This document shows, one piece after another, positions 41,723 to 50,602 of a stretch of DNA of 57,621 bases. This DNA comes from Cellulomonas triticagri. Lineage in GTDB: Bacteria; Actinomycetota; Actinomycetes; Actinomycetales; Cellulomonadaceae. The position numbers were made by a program, and so were the translations under genes. The notes beneath the pieces are model-generated. The model worked only from the letters and a program-made list of their open reading frames with translations. It was not told the origin of the DNA and searched no databases. Numbering within the stretch: position 1 is the stretch's first letter; each line of letters starts with the position of its first letter. The stretch lies in the NCBI RefSeq assembly GCF_003696205.1, contig NZ_RFFI01000006.1, positions 1 to 57,621 on the forward strand, given 5' to 3'.

Positions 41723-43963
41723 GTGGTCAACTCCGCGCCGGGTTCCGGGGGCGACGTCGCCCTCGACGGGTTGCGCCGGGTCATCGACCAGGTAGTCGGC
41801 ATGCCGGTGCTCATCGCGACCGCGGAGGCGCCGCACTGGCCCGTCGTGTGGGTCAACGAGGCGTTCACCCGCACCACGGGGCTGACGCTGGACGACGTCG
41901 CCGGACCGGCTGCCGGGCTGGTGGCGATGGCCGCGGAGGACGGCTCCGGCCTGCGGCATCTCGGGGAGGCCGTGCTGGCGGACCGCCCCACGTCGGCCCT
42001 GCTGCGGCTGCGGCGCGCGGGCGACGACTGGTTCTGGGCGCGCACGGTGGTGACACCGATCGCGGGCGGCGCGGACGACACGCCGACGCACTGGGTCGCC
42101 GCGCTGGTGGACGTCACCGCCGAGGTCGACCGGGACGCCGCGGTCGCCCAGGAGGTCGAGGTGGTCCGGCGCGAGAGCGAGGACCTCGCGCTGATCGCCG
42201 CGGTGTCGGACCTGATCATGGACCTGGACGACCCGTACGGGCTGCAGCTCATCGCGGAGCTGCTCATCCGTCGGGTGGTCGCCTGGGCGGGGTTCTACGT
42301 GGACGACGACGGGCTGCAGGCCGCCGACGGCCTGGACAACCGCCGGGCCGCCCACGCCGCCGGCCGTCGTCCCCCGGCGGGTGGCCAGGCCCGGCCCGCG
42401 TACGTGCGCCGGGGGCGGCCGTCGCCGACCGACGCCGTGCAGCGCCTGCTGGACGGCGAGGGGGAGGGGGCGGCGTTCCCGATCGACCTGCCGCTCGACG
42501 GACCGCACGAGGCCGGGTCGGTGTCGGCGTGGCTCGCCGCGGACCTGCGCGACCGGCTCGGCGACGCCGTCGCGGACGGCGGGGACCCCCACCACGTCGC
42601 GGTCCTGCCGCTGCCGGGCCGCCACCGCGTGCTCGGCCTGCTCGTGGTCCTGGCGCGCCCCGGCGCCGTCCCCCCGCGCGGCGGGCTCGGCGCACCGGTG
42701 CCGGTGCGCGGCGGCATGGACGCGCGCACCCGGACGATCCTGTCGCTGACCGCCCGGCGGGTCGGGCTCGCGATGGAGAACGCCCGGCTGTACGCCCGGG
42801 AGCACCGCGTCGCCGAGACGCTGCAGCGCGCGATGCTGCCCGAGCAGGCGGAGGTCGACGGGCTGGACGTCTGGTCGTACTACGCCCCGAACGTGGTCTA
42901 CGCCCAGGTCGGCGGCGACTGGTACGACGTCGTGCAGATCTCGTCGGACGTCGTCGGCATCGTCATCGGCGACGTGGTCGGGCACGACGTGGAGGCCGCG
43001 GCCGCGATGGGGCAGCTGCGGTCCGTGGTCCGCGCGTACGCGTTCGAGGTGACCGAGCCCGGGCCGGTGCTGGAGCGGGTCGACACGCTGGTCGGTGGCA
43101 TGCGCATCCCCCGGTCGGCGGGACTGGTGCTCAGCACCCTGACCCGGTCGGTGCCCGCGGACGGCGCGTGCGCCACGTGGCGGCTGGACTACTCCCGCGC
43201 GGGGCACCTGCCCGCGCTGCTGGTGCGCGCGGGCGAGGTGACGCTGCTGGACGCGGCGGGCGGCGCGCTCATCGGCTTCGGCGACGGGCGCCGGTCCACG
43301 GCGTCGCAGGACCTGCACCCGGGTGACGTGCTGGTCTACTACACGGACGGCCTCATCGAGCGCCGCGACCGGTCGCTGCTGGACGGGCTCGTGGCGCTGC
43401 GGGAGATCGCCGCGGGGGCGACGGCCGTGGACGCCGCCGGCATCGGCGAGGAGCTGCTGGCACGCCTCGCGGACAGCCCGGAGGACGACGTCGCGGTCGT
43501 CGTCGTCCGGATCCCCGACCTGGTGGACGCCTCGGGGCACGCAGGCAACGTCCGCAGCCGCCGCTGGCAGCTGCCGGGCGAGCCGTCCTCCATCGCCCGG
43601 GCCCGGCACGCGGTCGTCCGCACCTGCCACGCGTGGGACCTCGGGGACGCGGCGAACGCCGAGCTCGTGGTGTCCGAGCTGGTCGCCAACGCGGTGCTGC
43701 ACGGCTGGGGACGGGTGACCTTGCGGCTGCACGACACCGGCGAGGGCCTGCGTATCGAGGTGGAGGACTCCAACCCGACGCCGCCCGTCGCGACCGAGGG
43801 CCACCCGGGGCGTATCGGCGGGTTCGGGATGCGGATCGTGGAGCGACTCGCCGACTGGGGGTGGCGGCCGTCCGGGGGCGGAAAGGTCGTCTGGGCGCGG
43901 GTGCACCCGGCTGCCGGACCGGACGGCTCCGCCGCCGGGACCCGGGGGACGGACCCGGTGTGA
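41723..43963 (+). CDS. PAS - GAF-like - SpoIIE phosphatase - HATPase_c fusion regulator
   Basis: 746 residues. PAS domain (about 20-135, 'HWPVVWVNEAFTRTTGLTLDDV'), a helical linker, a GAF-like region (about 155-350), the PP2C/SpoIIE phosphatase domain (about 361-580: 'ETLQRAMLPE', 'VGGDWYDVV', 'IGDVVGHDVEAAAAM', 'DDVAVVVVR') and an RsbW-like ATPase domain (about 600-735: 'VSELVANAVLHG', 'GGFGMRIVERLADWG'). It can both phosphorylate and dephosphorylate a STAS antagonist, so a single protein could carry the whole switch. GTG at 41723 chosen by GGAGG five bases upstream. Divergent from STAS copy 1. Soluble, so it probably senses an internal cue. Confidence 0.88.
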   Translation: MVNSAPGSGGDVALDGLRRVIDQVVGMPVLIATAEAPHWPVVWVNEAFTRTTGLTLDDVAGPAAGLVAMAAEDGSGLRHLGEAVLADRPTSALLRLRRAGDDWFWARTVVTPIAGGADDTPTHWVAALVDVTAEVDRDAAVAQEVEVVRRESEDLALIAAVSDLIMDLDDPYGLQLIAELLIRRVVAWAGFYVDDDGLQAADGLDNRRAAHAAGRRPPAGGQARPAYVRRGRPSPTDAVQRLLDGEGEGAAFPIDLPLDGPHEAGSVSAWLAADLRDRLGDAVADGGDPHHVAVLPLPGRHRVLGLLVVLARPGAVPPRGGLGAPVPVRGGMDARTRTILSLTARRVGLAMENARLYAREHRVAETLQRAMLPEQAEVDGLDVWSYYAPNVVYAQVGGDWYDVVQISSDVVGIVIGDVVGHDVEAAAAMGQLRSVVRAYAFEVTEPGPVLERVDTLVGGMRIPRSAGLVLSTLTRSVPADGACATWRLDYSRAGHLPALLVRAGEVTLLDAAGGALIGFGDGRRSTASQDLHPGDVLVYYTDGLIERRDRSLLDGLVALREIAAGATAVDAAGIGEELLARLADSPEDDVAVVVVRIPDLVDASGHAGNVRSRRWQLPGEPSSIARARHAVVRTCHAWDLGDAANAELVVSELVANAVLHGWGRVTLRLHDTGEGLRIEVEDSNPTPPVATEGHPGRIGGFGMRIVERLADWGWRPSGGGKVVWARVHPAAGPDGSAAGTRGTDPV

Positions 43964-43988
43964 CGACGGGAGGGACCACACGTCGCTG

Positions 43989-44000
43989 GTGCTGCGTAGG
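43989..44000 (-). promoter_or_regulatory. CCTACGCAGCAC motif (occurrence 2)
   Basis: Inverted copy of the word found at 27790 and 48054, with one base changed (A to C). It sits 108 bp before the signal-peptidase gene. Confidence 0.35.
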
Positions 44001-44107
44001 GGCGCGCCGCCGGTGGGTGGGTGCCGTGCCCGCTGCTGTACTGGGGTCGCGGCCGGTGACGATGGTCCCGCCGCCCGAGCAGCCGAGACCGTAGGGGGAC
44101 GACCGAG

Positions 44108-44677
44108 ATGACGACTGTCCGCGTGCTCGCCCGGGTCGTGGCGGCGCTGCTGCTGGTGGCCCTCGCCGGGCCGCTCGTCTGGCGGGTCGCGACCGGCGAC
44201 TTCTACCTCACCGTCGAGGGGCGCTCCATGACGCCCACCTACCAGGTGGGTGACGTCCTCGTCGTCCAGCAGCCCGACGGAGCCGAGCTCACCCGGACCG
44301 GCGAGATCGTCGTCGTGGCGTTCAGCGCCGGCGCGGAACCGGCCGAGGACGCGCCCGTGTACGTGCACCGCGTCGTCGAGCCGCTCGACGACGGGACGGC
44401 GTGGCTGCAGGGCGACGGCAACGAGGAGCGCGACCCGCGGCCGGTGAGCCAGGACGCGGTGCGGGGCACTCCCCGGTTCGCGCTCACCGGCCCGATGGCG
44501 GACGCCTTCCAGTTCACCCAGTCCGTGGTCGGCCGGGTCGTCCTCGGCGGTGCGGCGCTGCTTCTCCTCCTGCTCCCGCTGCGGCGGCGCGCGGACGGCG
44601 CGGTCGTGGCCGGCGCGGACGACCACGCGGAGGCCGGCGACCCGGGCGGCGAGGACGAGCCGCGCGCCACGCACTGA
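44108..44677 (+). CDS. SipW-like signal peptidase I
   Basis: 189 residues. N-terminal transmembrane helix (about 9-26), catalytic Ser40 in 'EGRSMTPTYQVGDVL', His87 in 'YVHRVVEP' in place of the Lys found in standard bacterial signal peptidases, 'GDGNEERD' near 102-109, and a second helix (about 140-160) before an acidic tail. The Ser/His arrangement is that of the ER/SipW type. It should process the alternate-signal-peptide protein encoded at 47.3-47.9 kb, as SipW does for TasA in Bacillus. ATG 44108 with a GGGGGA ribosome-binding site. Convergent with the Ig-domain gene. Confidence 0.87.
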   Translation: MTTVRVLARVVAALLLVALAGPLVWRVATGDFYLTVEGRSMTPTYQVGDVLVVQQPDGAELTRTGEIVVVAFSAGAEPAEDAPVYVHRVVEPLDDGTAWLQGDGNEERDPRPVSQDAVRGTPRFALTGPMADAFQFTQSVVGRVVLGGAALLLLLLPLRRRADGAVVAGADDHAEAGDPGGEDEPRATH

Positions 44678-44685
44678 CGCGTCGA

Positions 44686-44716
44686 CGTCGTGCCCCGACC
44701 GGGGTCTGGCACGACG
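44686..44716. terminator. First hairpin between convergent genes
   Basis: CGTCGTGCC pairs with GGCACGACG across a 13-base loop. Confidence 0.6.
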
Positions 44717-44746
44717 AGGCCCTCGGTCCGGCTGGACCGAGGGCCT
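44717..44746. terminator. Second hairpin between convergent genes
   Basis: Perfect 13-bp stem (AGGCCCTCGGTCC/GGACCGAGGGCCT) with the loop GGCT, directly after the first hairpin. Likely the main bidirectional terminator. Confidence 0.8.
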
Positions 44747-44775
44747 GCTGTCGTCGTGCGCGGTGCGTCGTGCTC

Positions 44776-46386
44776 TCAGGCCGGGAGCCTGCTGACGACC
44801 TGGACCCTCGGGGTCACGGTCAGGTGCAGGGGCGTGACGGGCCGCACCCGCAGCGTGGCCGGGTCCGAGGGGACGCCCCCGGGTGCCGCGGTGTTGGTGA
44901 AGACCGCCCGGTACGACGAGCCGTCCTGCGCGGTGGTCACCCGGTCCAGTGCGAGCGTCGTCCCGGTCTCGCCCGGCAGATCGGTCCACGCGATCCCGTC
45001 GGTCGAGACCTGCCACTGGACGGTCGGCGAGGGCACGCCCGTGGCGACCGCCTCGAACGCGACGTCCTGGCCCTCGAGCGCGGACCTCGAGATCGGCTGG
45101 ACCGTGACCTCGGGGACGCCGAGCACCGCGACCGAGAGCGCGGACTCGGCGAGGACCGACCCGTCGGCGCGCAGGATCCGGGCCGTACCGCCGTCGAGCA
45201 CGGCACCCGGCTGCTGGTCGCCGTCCACCTCGAGGGTGACGACGATCCCGGCGGCGCCGAGGCCCCACCGCGCAGACCCGGCGACCGCGCTCCGGCCGTC
45301 CTCCGCGATGGCCACGGTGGGCGGCGTCGAGCCGTCGTCGGTGCCGACGTCGGTGATGCGGGTGCCGGCGGGGGCGTGGACCTCGAGCGGTCCGGTGTAC
45401 GACCGGACGGTGTCGCGCACCGTCAGAGCGGCGCTCTGGGTCGGTGCGGCTCCACCGGTCGCGGCCGGCAGGGCGTAGGCGACGCGCAGCCGGGCGGGCT
45501 CGGTGTAGACGCCGTCCGGGGCGTCCGGCGATCCGTTGTCGAATCGAGCCCGGTACCACCGCCCGTCCATGGCGATGCTGGCCTGCCCGAGATCGAGGGT
45601 GTCGCTGTCGGCGCCGGCGAGGTACGTCCAGAGCGGCTCGCCGGCGGCGTCCACGAGGCCCGTGGAGACCTGCCACTTCACCTCGGTGGGGAAGGTCGTG
45701 CCGGTGCTCTCCGCGTGGAACCGCACGGGAGTCCCGGCGACCACCGACTGGCTCTCCGGCTGCGCGGAGACCTGGACGGCGCGAGGGGTGACCGTGATGG
45801 TCGCACTGGAGGAACGCAGGACGTGGGTCTCGCCGACGTCGTCGACGTAGGTGAGCACCGCACGGCGGTGCTCACCGTTCCGGGTCACGGTGGCACCCAG
45901 CTGTGCGTTCACGGTCAGGACCGCCGGGGTGAGGCGGCCGGCGAGCACCGTGGCCGGTCCGGTCGTGCTCGCCCGCCAGCTGTGGCCGTCGTCCGTCGAC
46001 ACCTCCCAGGTGACCAGGCCGTCGAACGGGCTGAGGACGGTGGTCCGCATGAGGATGACCTCCCCTTCCGGGACGATGACGTCCTCGGGTTGGATCCGGA
46101 ACGGGGAGCCGTCCGTCGTCTCCGACGACTCGTCACCCTCGGCCGGAGCCTCCGGCTCCTCGACCCAGGACGACTCGTCCTCAGCCTCCTCAGCCTCCTC
46201 AGCCTCCTCAGCCTCCTCAGCCTCCTCGGGCGTCGAGGTCGCGTCGTCCGGCTCGCTCGCGGGCACGGGGTCTGCGTGGGCGGGGGGCGCTGCGGCCGGG
46301 GACAGCCCGAGCGTCAGGCCCAGGACGGTTGCCAGGAGCGCGCCGAGCACGGGGTGGGTGGGGCGCGTGGGCAAGGTGCGGAGCAC
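44776..46386 (-). CDS. Secreted acidic protein with Ig-like domains
   Basis: 536 residues. Signal peptide 1-38 (ends AHA-DP); an acidic region with an EAEEAEE repeat (about 50-70); beta-rich Ig-like units at about 95-195, 198-300 and 425-525 with 'WQVSTDG' motifs ('VTWEVSTDDGHSW', 'VKWQVSTGLVDA', 'VQWQVSTDGIAWTDL'). No sorting signal or C-terminal helix, so it is probably released or held by another protein. GTG at 46386 with GGAGGTGA. Last gene of a three-gene run with an LAITG-anchored protein and the TasA-like protein, 39 bp after the former. Function likely structural. Confidence 0.8.
   Translation of the reverse strand: MLRTLPTRPTHPVLGALLATVLGLTLGLSPAAAPPAHADPVPASEPDDATSTPEEAEEAEEAEEAEEAEDESSWVEEPEAPAEGDESSETTDGSPFRIQPEDVIVPEGEVILMRTTVLSPFDGLVTWEVSTDDGHSWRASTTGPATVLAGRLTPAVLTVNAQLGATVTRNGEHRRAVLTYVDDVGETHVLRSSSATITVTPRAVQVSAQPESQSVVAGTPVRFHAESTGTTFPTEVKWQVSTGLVDAAGEPLWTYLAGADSDTLDLGQASIAMDGRWYRARFDNGSPDAPDGVYTEPARLRVAYALPAATGGAAPTQSAALTVRDTVRSYTGPLEVHAPAGTRITDVGTDDGSTPPTVAIAEDGRSAVAGSARWGLGAAGIVVTLEVDGDQQPGAVLDGGTARILRADGSVLAESALSVAVLGVPEVTVQPISRSALEGQDVAFEAVATGVPSPTVQWQVSTDGIAWTDLPGETGTTLALDRVTTAQDGSSYRAVFTNTAAPGGVPSDPATLRVRPVTPLHLTVTPRVQVVSRLPA
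46179..46223 (-). repeat. Five 9-bp repeats coding the EEA run
   Basis: CCTCAGCCT five times without change on the plus strand (coding strand reads Glu-Ala-Glu in repeated units). Copy number could vary by slippage in frame. Confidence 0.9.
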
Positions 46387-46425
46387 GGTCTCACCTCCGG
46401 GTCGGGTGCGGTGGGTCGGACGGGG

Positions 46426-47238
46426 TCAGGGGATGTCGGCCGACGGGGTCGGCAGGGTGGCCGCGCTGCGGCGGGCGCGGCGGCGGGTGGTGATGCCGGC
46501 GGCCACCAGCGCGGCGGCCAGCAGGGCGAACCAGCCCGTGGGCCCGGTGATCGCGAGGACCCCACGGGGGCCGGGACCTGCCTGGCCGGGTGCGGTGGGG
46601 TCGGTGACCGCGGGGGTGCCGCCGGCGCCGGGGTCGAGGTGCGTGACGGTGAAGGTCGCCGTGACGTCGAGGGGCTGCCCGGGGTCGCCCACGAGCGCGG
46701 ACGGGTCGGGCAGCGAGACGCGGACGGGGATCGTGAGGGGGCTGGCGGCGGAGACGGACGTCGCGGTCGGGACGGCGGCGGCGTAGGCCACCGGCTCGGC
46801 GAGCGTGCCCGCGTCGTGCCACGTGGAGACGCTGCCGTCGGCGCCGACCTCGCCGTACTGCACGGCCAGGGCGTCCGCCAGCGGGTCGGGTGCGTCGGCG
46901 CGCAGGGTGCCGCTGAACGGCACCGGGTGCGTGGCGGTGGTGCTGACGGTCCAGGTGCCGGTGACCGCGTCGCCCGGGACCTCGGTGTCGAAGGTGTGGA
47001 CGAGCGGGTCGCCGGAGATGGTGACCACAGGGCCGTCCGGTGCGGCGACCGCGGGGGTCGCCGCACCGGCGACCCCCGCGACGACCAGGCCGGCGAGCGC
47101 GAGCCCCGCAGCCGCGTGGGCGGCGGGACCCGCGCCCCGGGCCCGGCCGGGAGCAGCCGGGTGGCGACGCTCCGGCCGGTCCGGGCCAGGGGGGCCACCG
47201 TGGGCGGCGTACCCGGTGCGGGTGGCGTCGTCGGTCAC
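46426..47238 (-). CDS. LAXTG-anchored secreted surface protein
   Basis: 270 residues. A long N-region (about 1-40) and a hydrophobic stretch ending near residue 65 (AVAA) as export signal; a beta-rich body (about 68-220) with 'VTISGDPLVHTFDTEVPGDAVTGTWTVSTTATHPVPFSG'; sorting signal LAITG at 228-232, a helix and a basic tail. It should be attached to the wall by a class E sortase. The body resembles the neighbouring TasA-like protein in layout (two beta-sandwich halves). GTG at 47238 with AGGAG upstream. 47 bp after the TasA-like gene. Confidence 0.8.
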   Translation of the reverse strand: MTDDATRTGYAAHGGPPGPDRPERRHPAAPGRARGAGPAAHAAAGLALAGLVVAGVAGAATPAVAAPDGPVVTISGDPLVHTFDTEVPGDAVTGTWTVSTTATHPVPFSGTLRADAPDPLADALAVQYGEVGADGSVSTWHDAGTLAEPVAYAAAVPTATSVSAASPLTIPVRVSLPDPSALVGDPGQPLDVTATFTVTHLDPGAGGTPAVTDPTAPGQAGPGPRGVLAITGPTGWFALLAAALVAAGITTRRRARRSAATLPTPSADIP

Positions 47239-47285
47239 GGTGGATCTCCTGTCGACGTGGTGTGCGGTGGGTCGGCCGGGCGGTG

Positions 47286-47897
47286 TCAGACGCCGAACGG
47301 GTTGGTGTAGCTGACGACGAAGTCGCCGGCCACGTTCAGCGTCACCGGGTCGTCGCCCTCGGGGGTGGTGCCGAGCACGGTGGGGTCGACGAGAGTGACC
47401 CGGACGGTGATCGTGAGGGTCTCGTTGCCGTCGATCGTCGAGATGCCGGTGGCGTCGGCGAACGAGGCGCCGCTCGCGAGCGTGCCGGCGGGGACGAAGC
47501 CGGTGTCGATGCCGTCGCCCGTGACCTGGTACTCGATGGTCAGGGCGTCGCCGAGGGCCGCGTCGAGCTGGGAGAAGTTCGTGAACTCCCCGTCGAAGGT
47601 CCCCGTGTCCGGGCCGCTGTTCGTCAGGACCCACTCCCGCTGGTACTGGCGGTTGGCGGTGATCGCGTCGAACGTCTCGTCGAACTCCTGACCGGCGATG
47701 GCCAGGTGCACGCCCCGCGTGACGCCCTCGCCCTCGGTCGGCACCTCGGCCTTGAAGCGGTTGTCCCCGATCGTGGTGTTCAGGATGGAGACGGCGCCCG
47801 CACCGGCGATGGCAGCGGCGAGCGCGCCGACGCCGACGACGGTCCAGATCTTCTTCTTGCGGGAGTCCTGCGTCTGGGGGGTGGTGGTCGTGGTCAC
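47286..47897 (-). CDS. Alternate-signal-peptide (TasA/camelysin-like) exported protein
   Basis: 203 residues. N-terminus with 'RKKKIWTVVGVGALAAAIAGAGAVSILNTTIGDNRFKA', the layout of SipW-dependent signal peptides, then a beta-sandwich body ('REWVLTNSGPDTGTFDGEFTNF', 'LTITVRVTLVDP', 'VAGDFVVSYTNPF'). By analogy with TasA and camelysin it would be cut by the SipW-like peptidase encoded 2.6 kb away and assemble into fibres. GTG at 47897 with AGAGGA. First gene of a three-gene operon that ends with the Ig-domain protein. Confidence 0.82.
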   Translation of the reverse strand: MTTTTTPQTQDSRKKKIWTVVGVGALAAAIAGAGAVSILNTTIGDNRFKAEVPTEGEGVTRGVHLAIAGQEFDETFDAITANRQYQREWVLTNSGPDTGTFDGEFTNFSQLDAALGDALTIEYQVTGDGIDTGFVPAGTLASGASFADATGISTIDGNETLTITVRVTLVDPTVLGTTPEGDDPVTLNVAGDFVVSYTNPFGV

Positions 47898-48197
47898 CGT
47901 GGTGTCCTCTCGAGTTTGTTGAACAGGGAGGAGCGGGTACGCGGTGCCCGGTCAGCTGTCGCCCCATGTCGCGGGGCCTGGTGCTCCGGAGCGTGTCGTG
48001 CTGCGCGGTTCGCTCGTGGAAGAGTCAACGGGTTCCCGTGCAGCACCCAACGGCCTACGCAGAACTACGTAGGGGTGTTGAGTGGCGATTGCGCAGATTA
48101 CGGCGGCAATCGAGGGGCGATCTGCCGCCGTATTGAGTGCTGAACGGCACTCAGTTAGGTGGCAATGGAGTAGTCGCTCCCTAGCGGGTGCGTGGCG
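47898..48197. other. 300-bp regulatory region before the TasA-like operon
   Basis: Clearly less GC-rich than the genes around it. It contains the inverted repeat CCTACG-N8-CGTAGG (48054-48073) and the word CAGCACCCA just before it. No small gene is apparent. Confidence 0.6.
48054..48073. promoter_or_regulatory. CCTACG-N8-CGTAGG inverted repeat (occurrence 3 of the CCTACGCAG motif)
   Basis: A perfect 6-bp inverted repeat with an 8-base spacer, about 160 bp before the TasA-like gene. It is a plausible operator for the response or sigma-linked regulator of this block; the left half matches the words at 27790 and 43989. Confidence 0.5.
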
Positions 48198-48569
48198 TCA
48201 GGCGCGCGTCGTCGCGTCCTGACCGGCCGCCGTCGCGGCGTCGTCCGCCTCGCCCGCGCAGCGGTGGTCCGTGTCGATGCGGAACAGCTCCAGAGCGCCG
48301 CAGATCTCGAGCACGAACAGGTCCCGCGGGTCCGCGCCGCGCAGGACGGTCGCCCCGCCGCGCTTGCGGCTGGCGTCGGCGAGCGAGATGAGGAACGCCG
48401 CGCCGGTGGAGTCCATGAAGGTCACGTCGCACATGTCGATGACCAGCAGCTGGCGCCGCAGCCCGACCACGCGCGCGGCGATCTCGGGGAACTGGTCCCG
48501 CTCCGCGAGGTCGAGATCCCCGCCGATGACGAGCGTCGTCGTCGCGGCCGAGGTGGCGATCTCGATCAT
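48198..48569 (-). CDS. STAS-domain anti-sigma factor antagonist (copy 2)
   Basis: 123 residues. 'TTLVIGGDLDLAERDQF' and the phosphorylatable Ser in 'VTFMDSTGAAFLISL' define the STAS fold; the tail is acidic. The ATG at 48569 is chosen because GGAG lies six bases before it; the ATG at 48575 would touch that site. It is divergent from the DUF3151 gene. Together with copy 1 at 41.2 kb it brackets the SpoIIE/SipW block. Confidence 0.87.
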   Translation of the reverse strand: MIEIATSAATTTLVIGGDLDLAERDQFPEIAARVVGLRRQLLVIDMCDVTFMDSTGAAFLISLADASRKRGGATVLRGADPRDLFVLEICGALELFRIDTDHRCAGEADDAATAAGQDATTRA

Positions 48570-48660
48570 GGGCATCTCCGAGGAGGACCTGCAGGGGCTG
48601 GACGACTGTAACCACCGGCCCGGCGGGACGCACGCGGAGCCCGGCTGCGACACTGGGCGG

Positions 48661-49083
48661 ATGACCGGTCCGAACCTGCTCGAGCCCGAGCCCACCCTGC
48701 TGCCCCCGGGCGCCGACGCCGACGCGCGCGCGCTGCTGTCCGGGGGGAGCGAGCCCCGCGACGCCGCGCGCGAGGTCCCCGCGTCGAGCCTGGCGTGGGC
48801 GCTGCTGGCGGAGGCGGCGCTGCGCGACGTCGGCGACCCCGTGGCGGCCTACGCGTACGCCCGCACCGGCTACCACCGCGGGCTGGACGCGCTGCGGCGC
48901 GCGGGGTGGCGCGGCCGCGGCCCGGTCCCCGCCGCCCACGAGCCCAACCAGGGGTTCCTGCGCGCGCTGCTGGCCCTGGCCGAGGCCGCCGAGGCCATCG
49001 GCGAGGACGACGAGGCCGAGCGCTGCACCCAGTTCCTGCTGGACTCGGGCACGTCGGCCGCCGAGGTCGCCGAGCTCCGCTGA
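48661..49083 (+). CDS. DUF3151 family protein
   Basis: 140 residues. Conserved core 'LLEPEPTLLPP', 'ASSLAWALLAEAAL', 'AYAYARTGYHRGLDALRRAGWRGRGPVP', 'HEPNQGFLRALLALAEAAEAIGE', helical throughout and TPR-like. An actinobacterial family of unknown function commonly found beside fba and purA. ATG at 48661 with a weak leaderless -10 (GACACT) six bases upstream. Here it is separated from fba by a 7.5-kb block. Confidence 0.85.
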   Translation: MTGPNLLEPEPTLLPPGADADARALLSGGSEPRDAAREVPASSLAWALLAEAALRDVGDPVAAYAYARTGYHRGLDALRRAGWRGRGPVPAAHEPNQGFLRALLALAEAAEAIGEDDEAERCTQFLLDSGTSAAEVAELR

Positions 49084-49101
49084 GCGTCTGAGCCGGGACG
49101 T

Positions 49102-49122
49102 CACCCCCTACCCACGGGGGTG
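49102..49122 (+). terminator. Hairpin after the DUF3151 gene
   Basis: CACCCCC pairs with GGGGGTG around a 7-base loop, 18 bp beyond the stop codon. Confidence 0.55.
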
Positions 49123-49151
49123 GCGCCCGGACGCGCGGCAGGTGCCTGGCG

Positions 49152-50558
<1,407 letters not shown>

Positions 50559-50589
50559 GACGGGCGCGGGCGGCGCGCGGGGGAGTCGG

Positions 50590-50595
50590 TAGGGT
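50590..50595 (+). promoter_or_regulatory. -10 box for purD (leaderless)
   Basis: TAGGGT seven bases before the GTG at 50603. Confidence 0.5.
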
Positions 50596-50602
50596 CGGCG
50601 GC

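Noticed and set aside
44108..44677. Standard housekeeping signal peptidase I (LepB)
   Set aside because: The general-base Lys region is replaced by YVHRVV, the SipW/ER-type His, and the gene is next to an alternate-signal-peptide substrate.
41195..45676. Open reading frame of nearly 1500 codons on the minus strand
   Set aside because: It runs antisense across the SpoIIE-fusion and signal-peptidase genes. Its composition is Arg/Gly/Asp-rich without domain signatures. Only its last 140 codons (the STAS gene) are real. High GC keeps wrong frames open.
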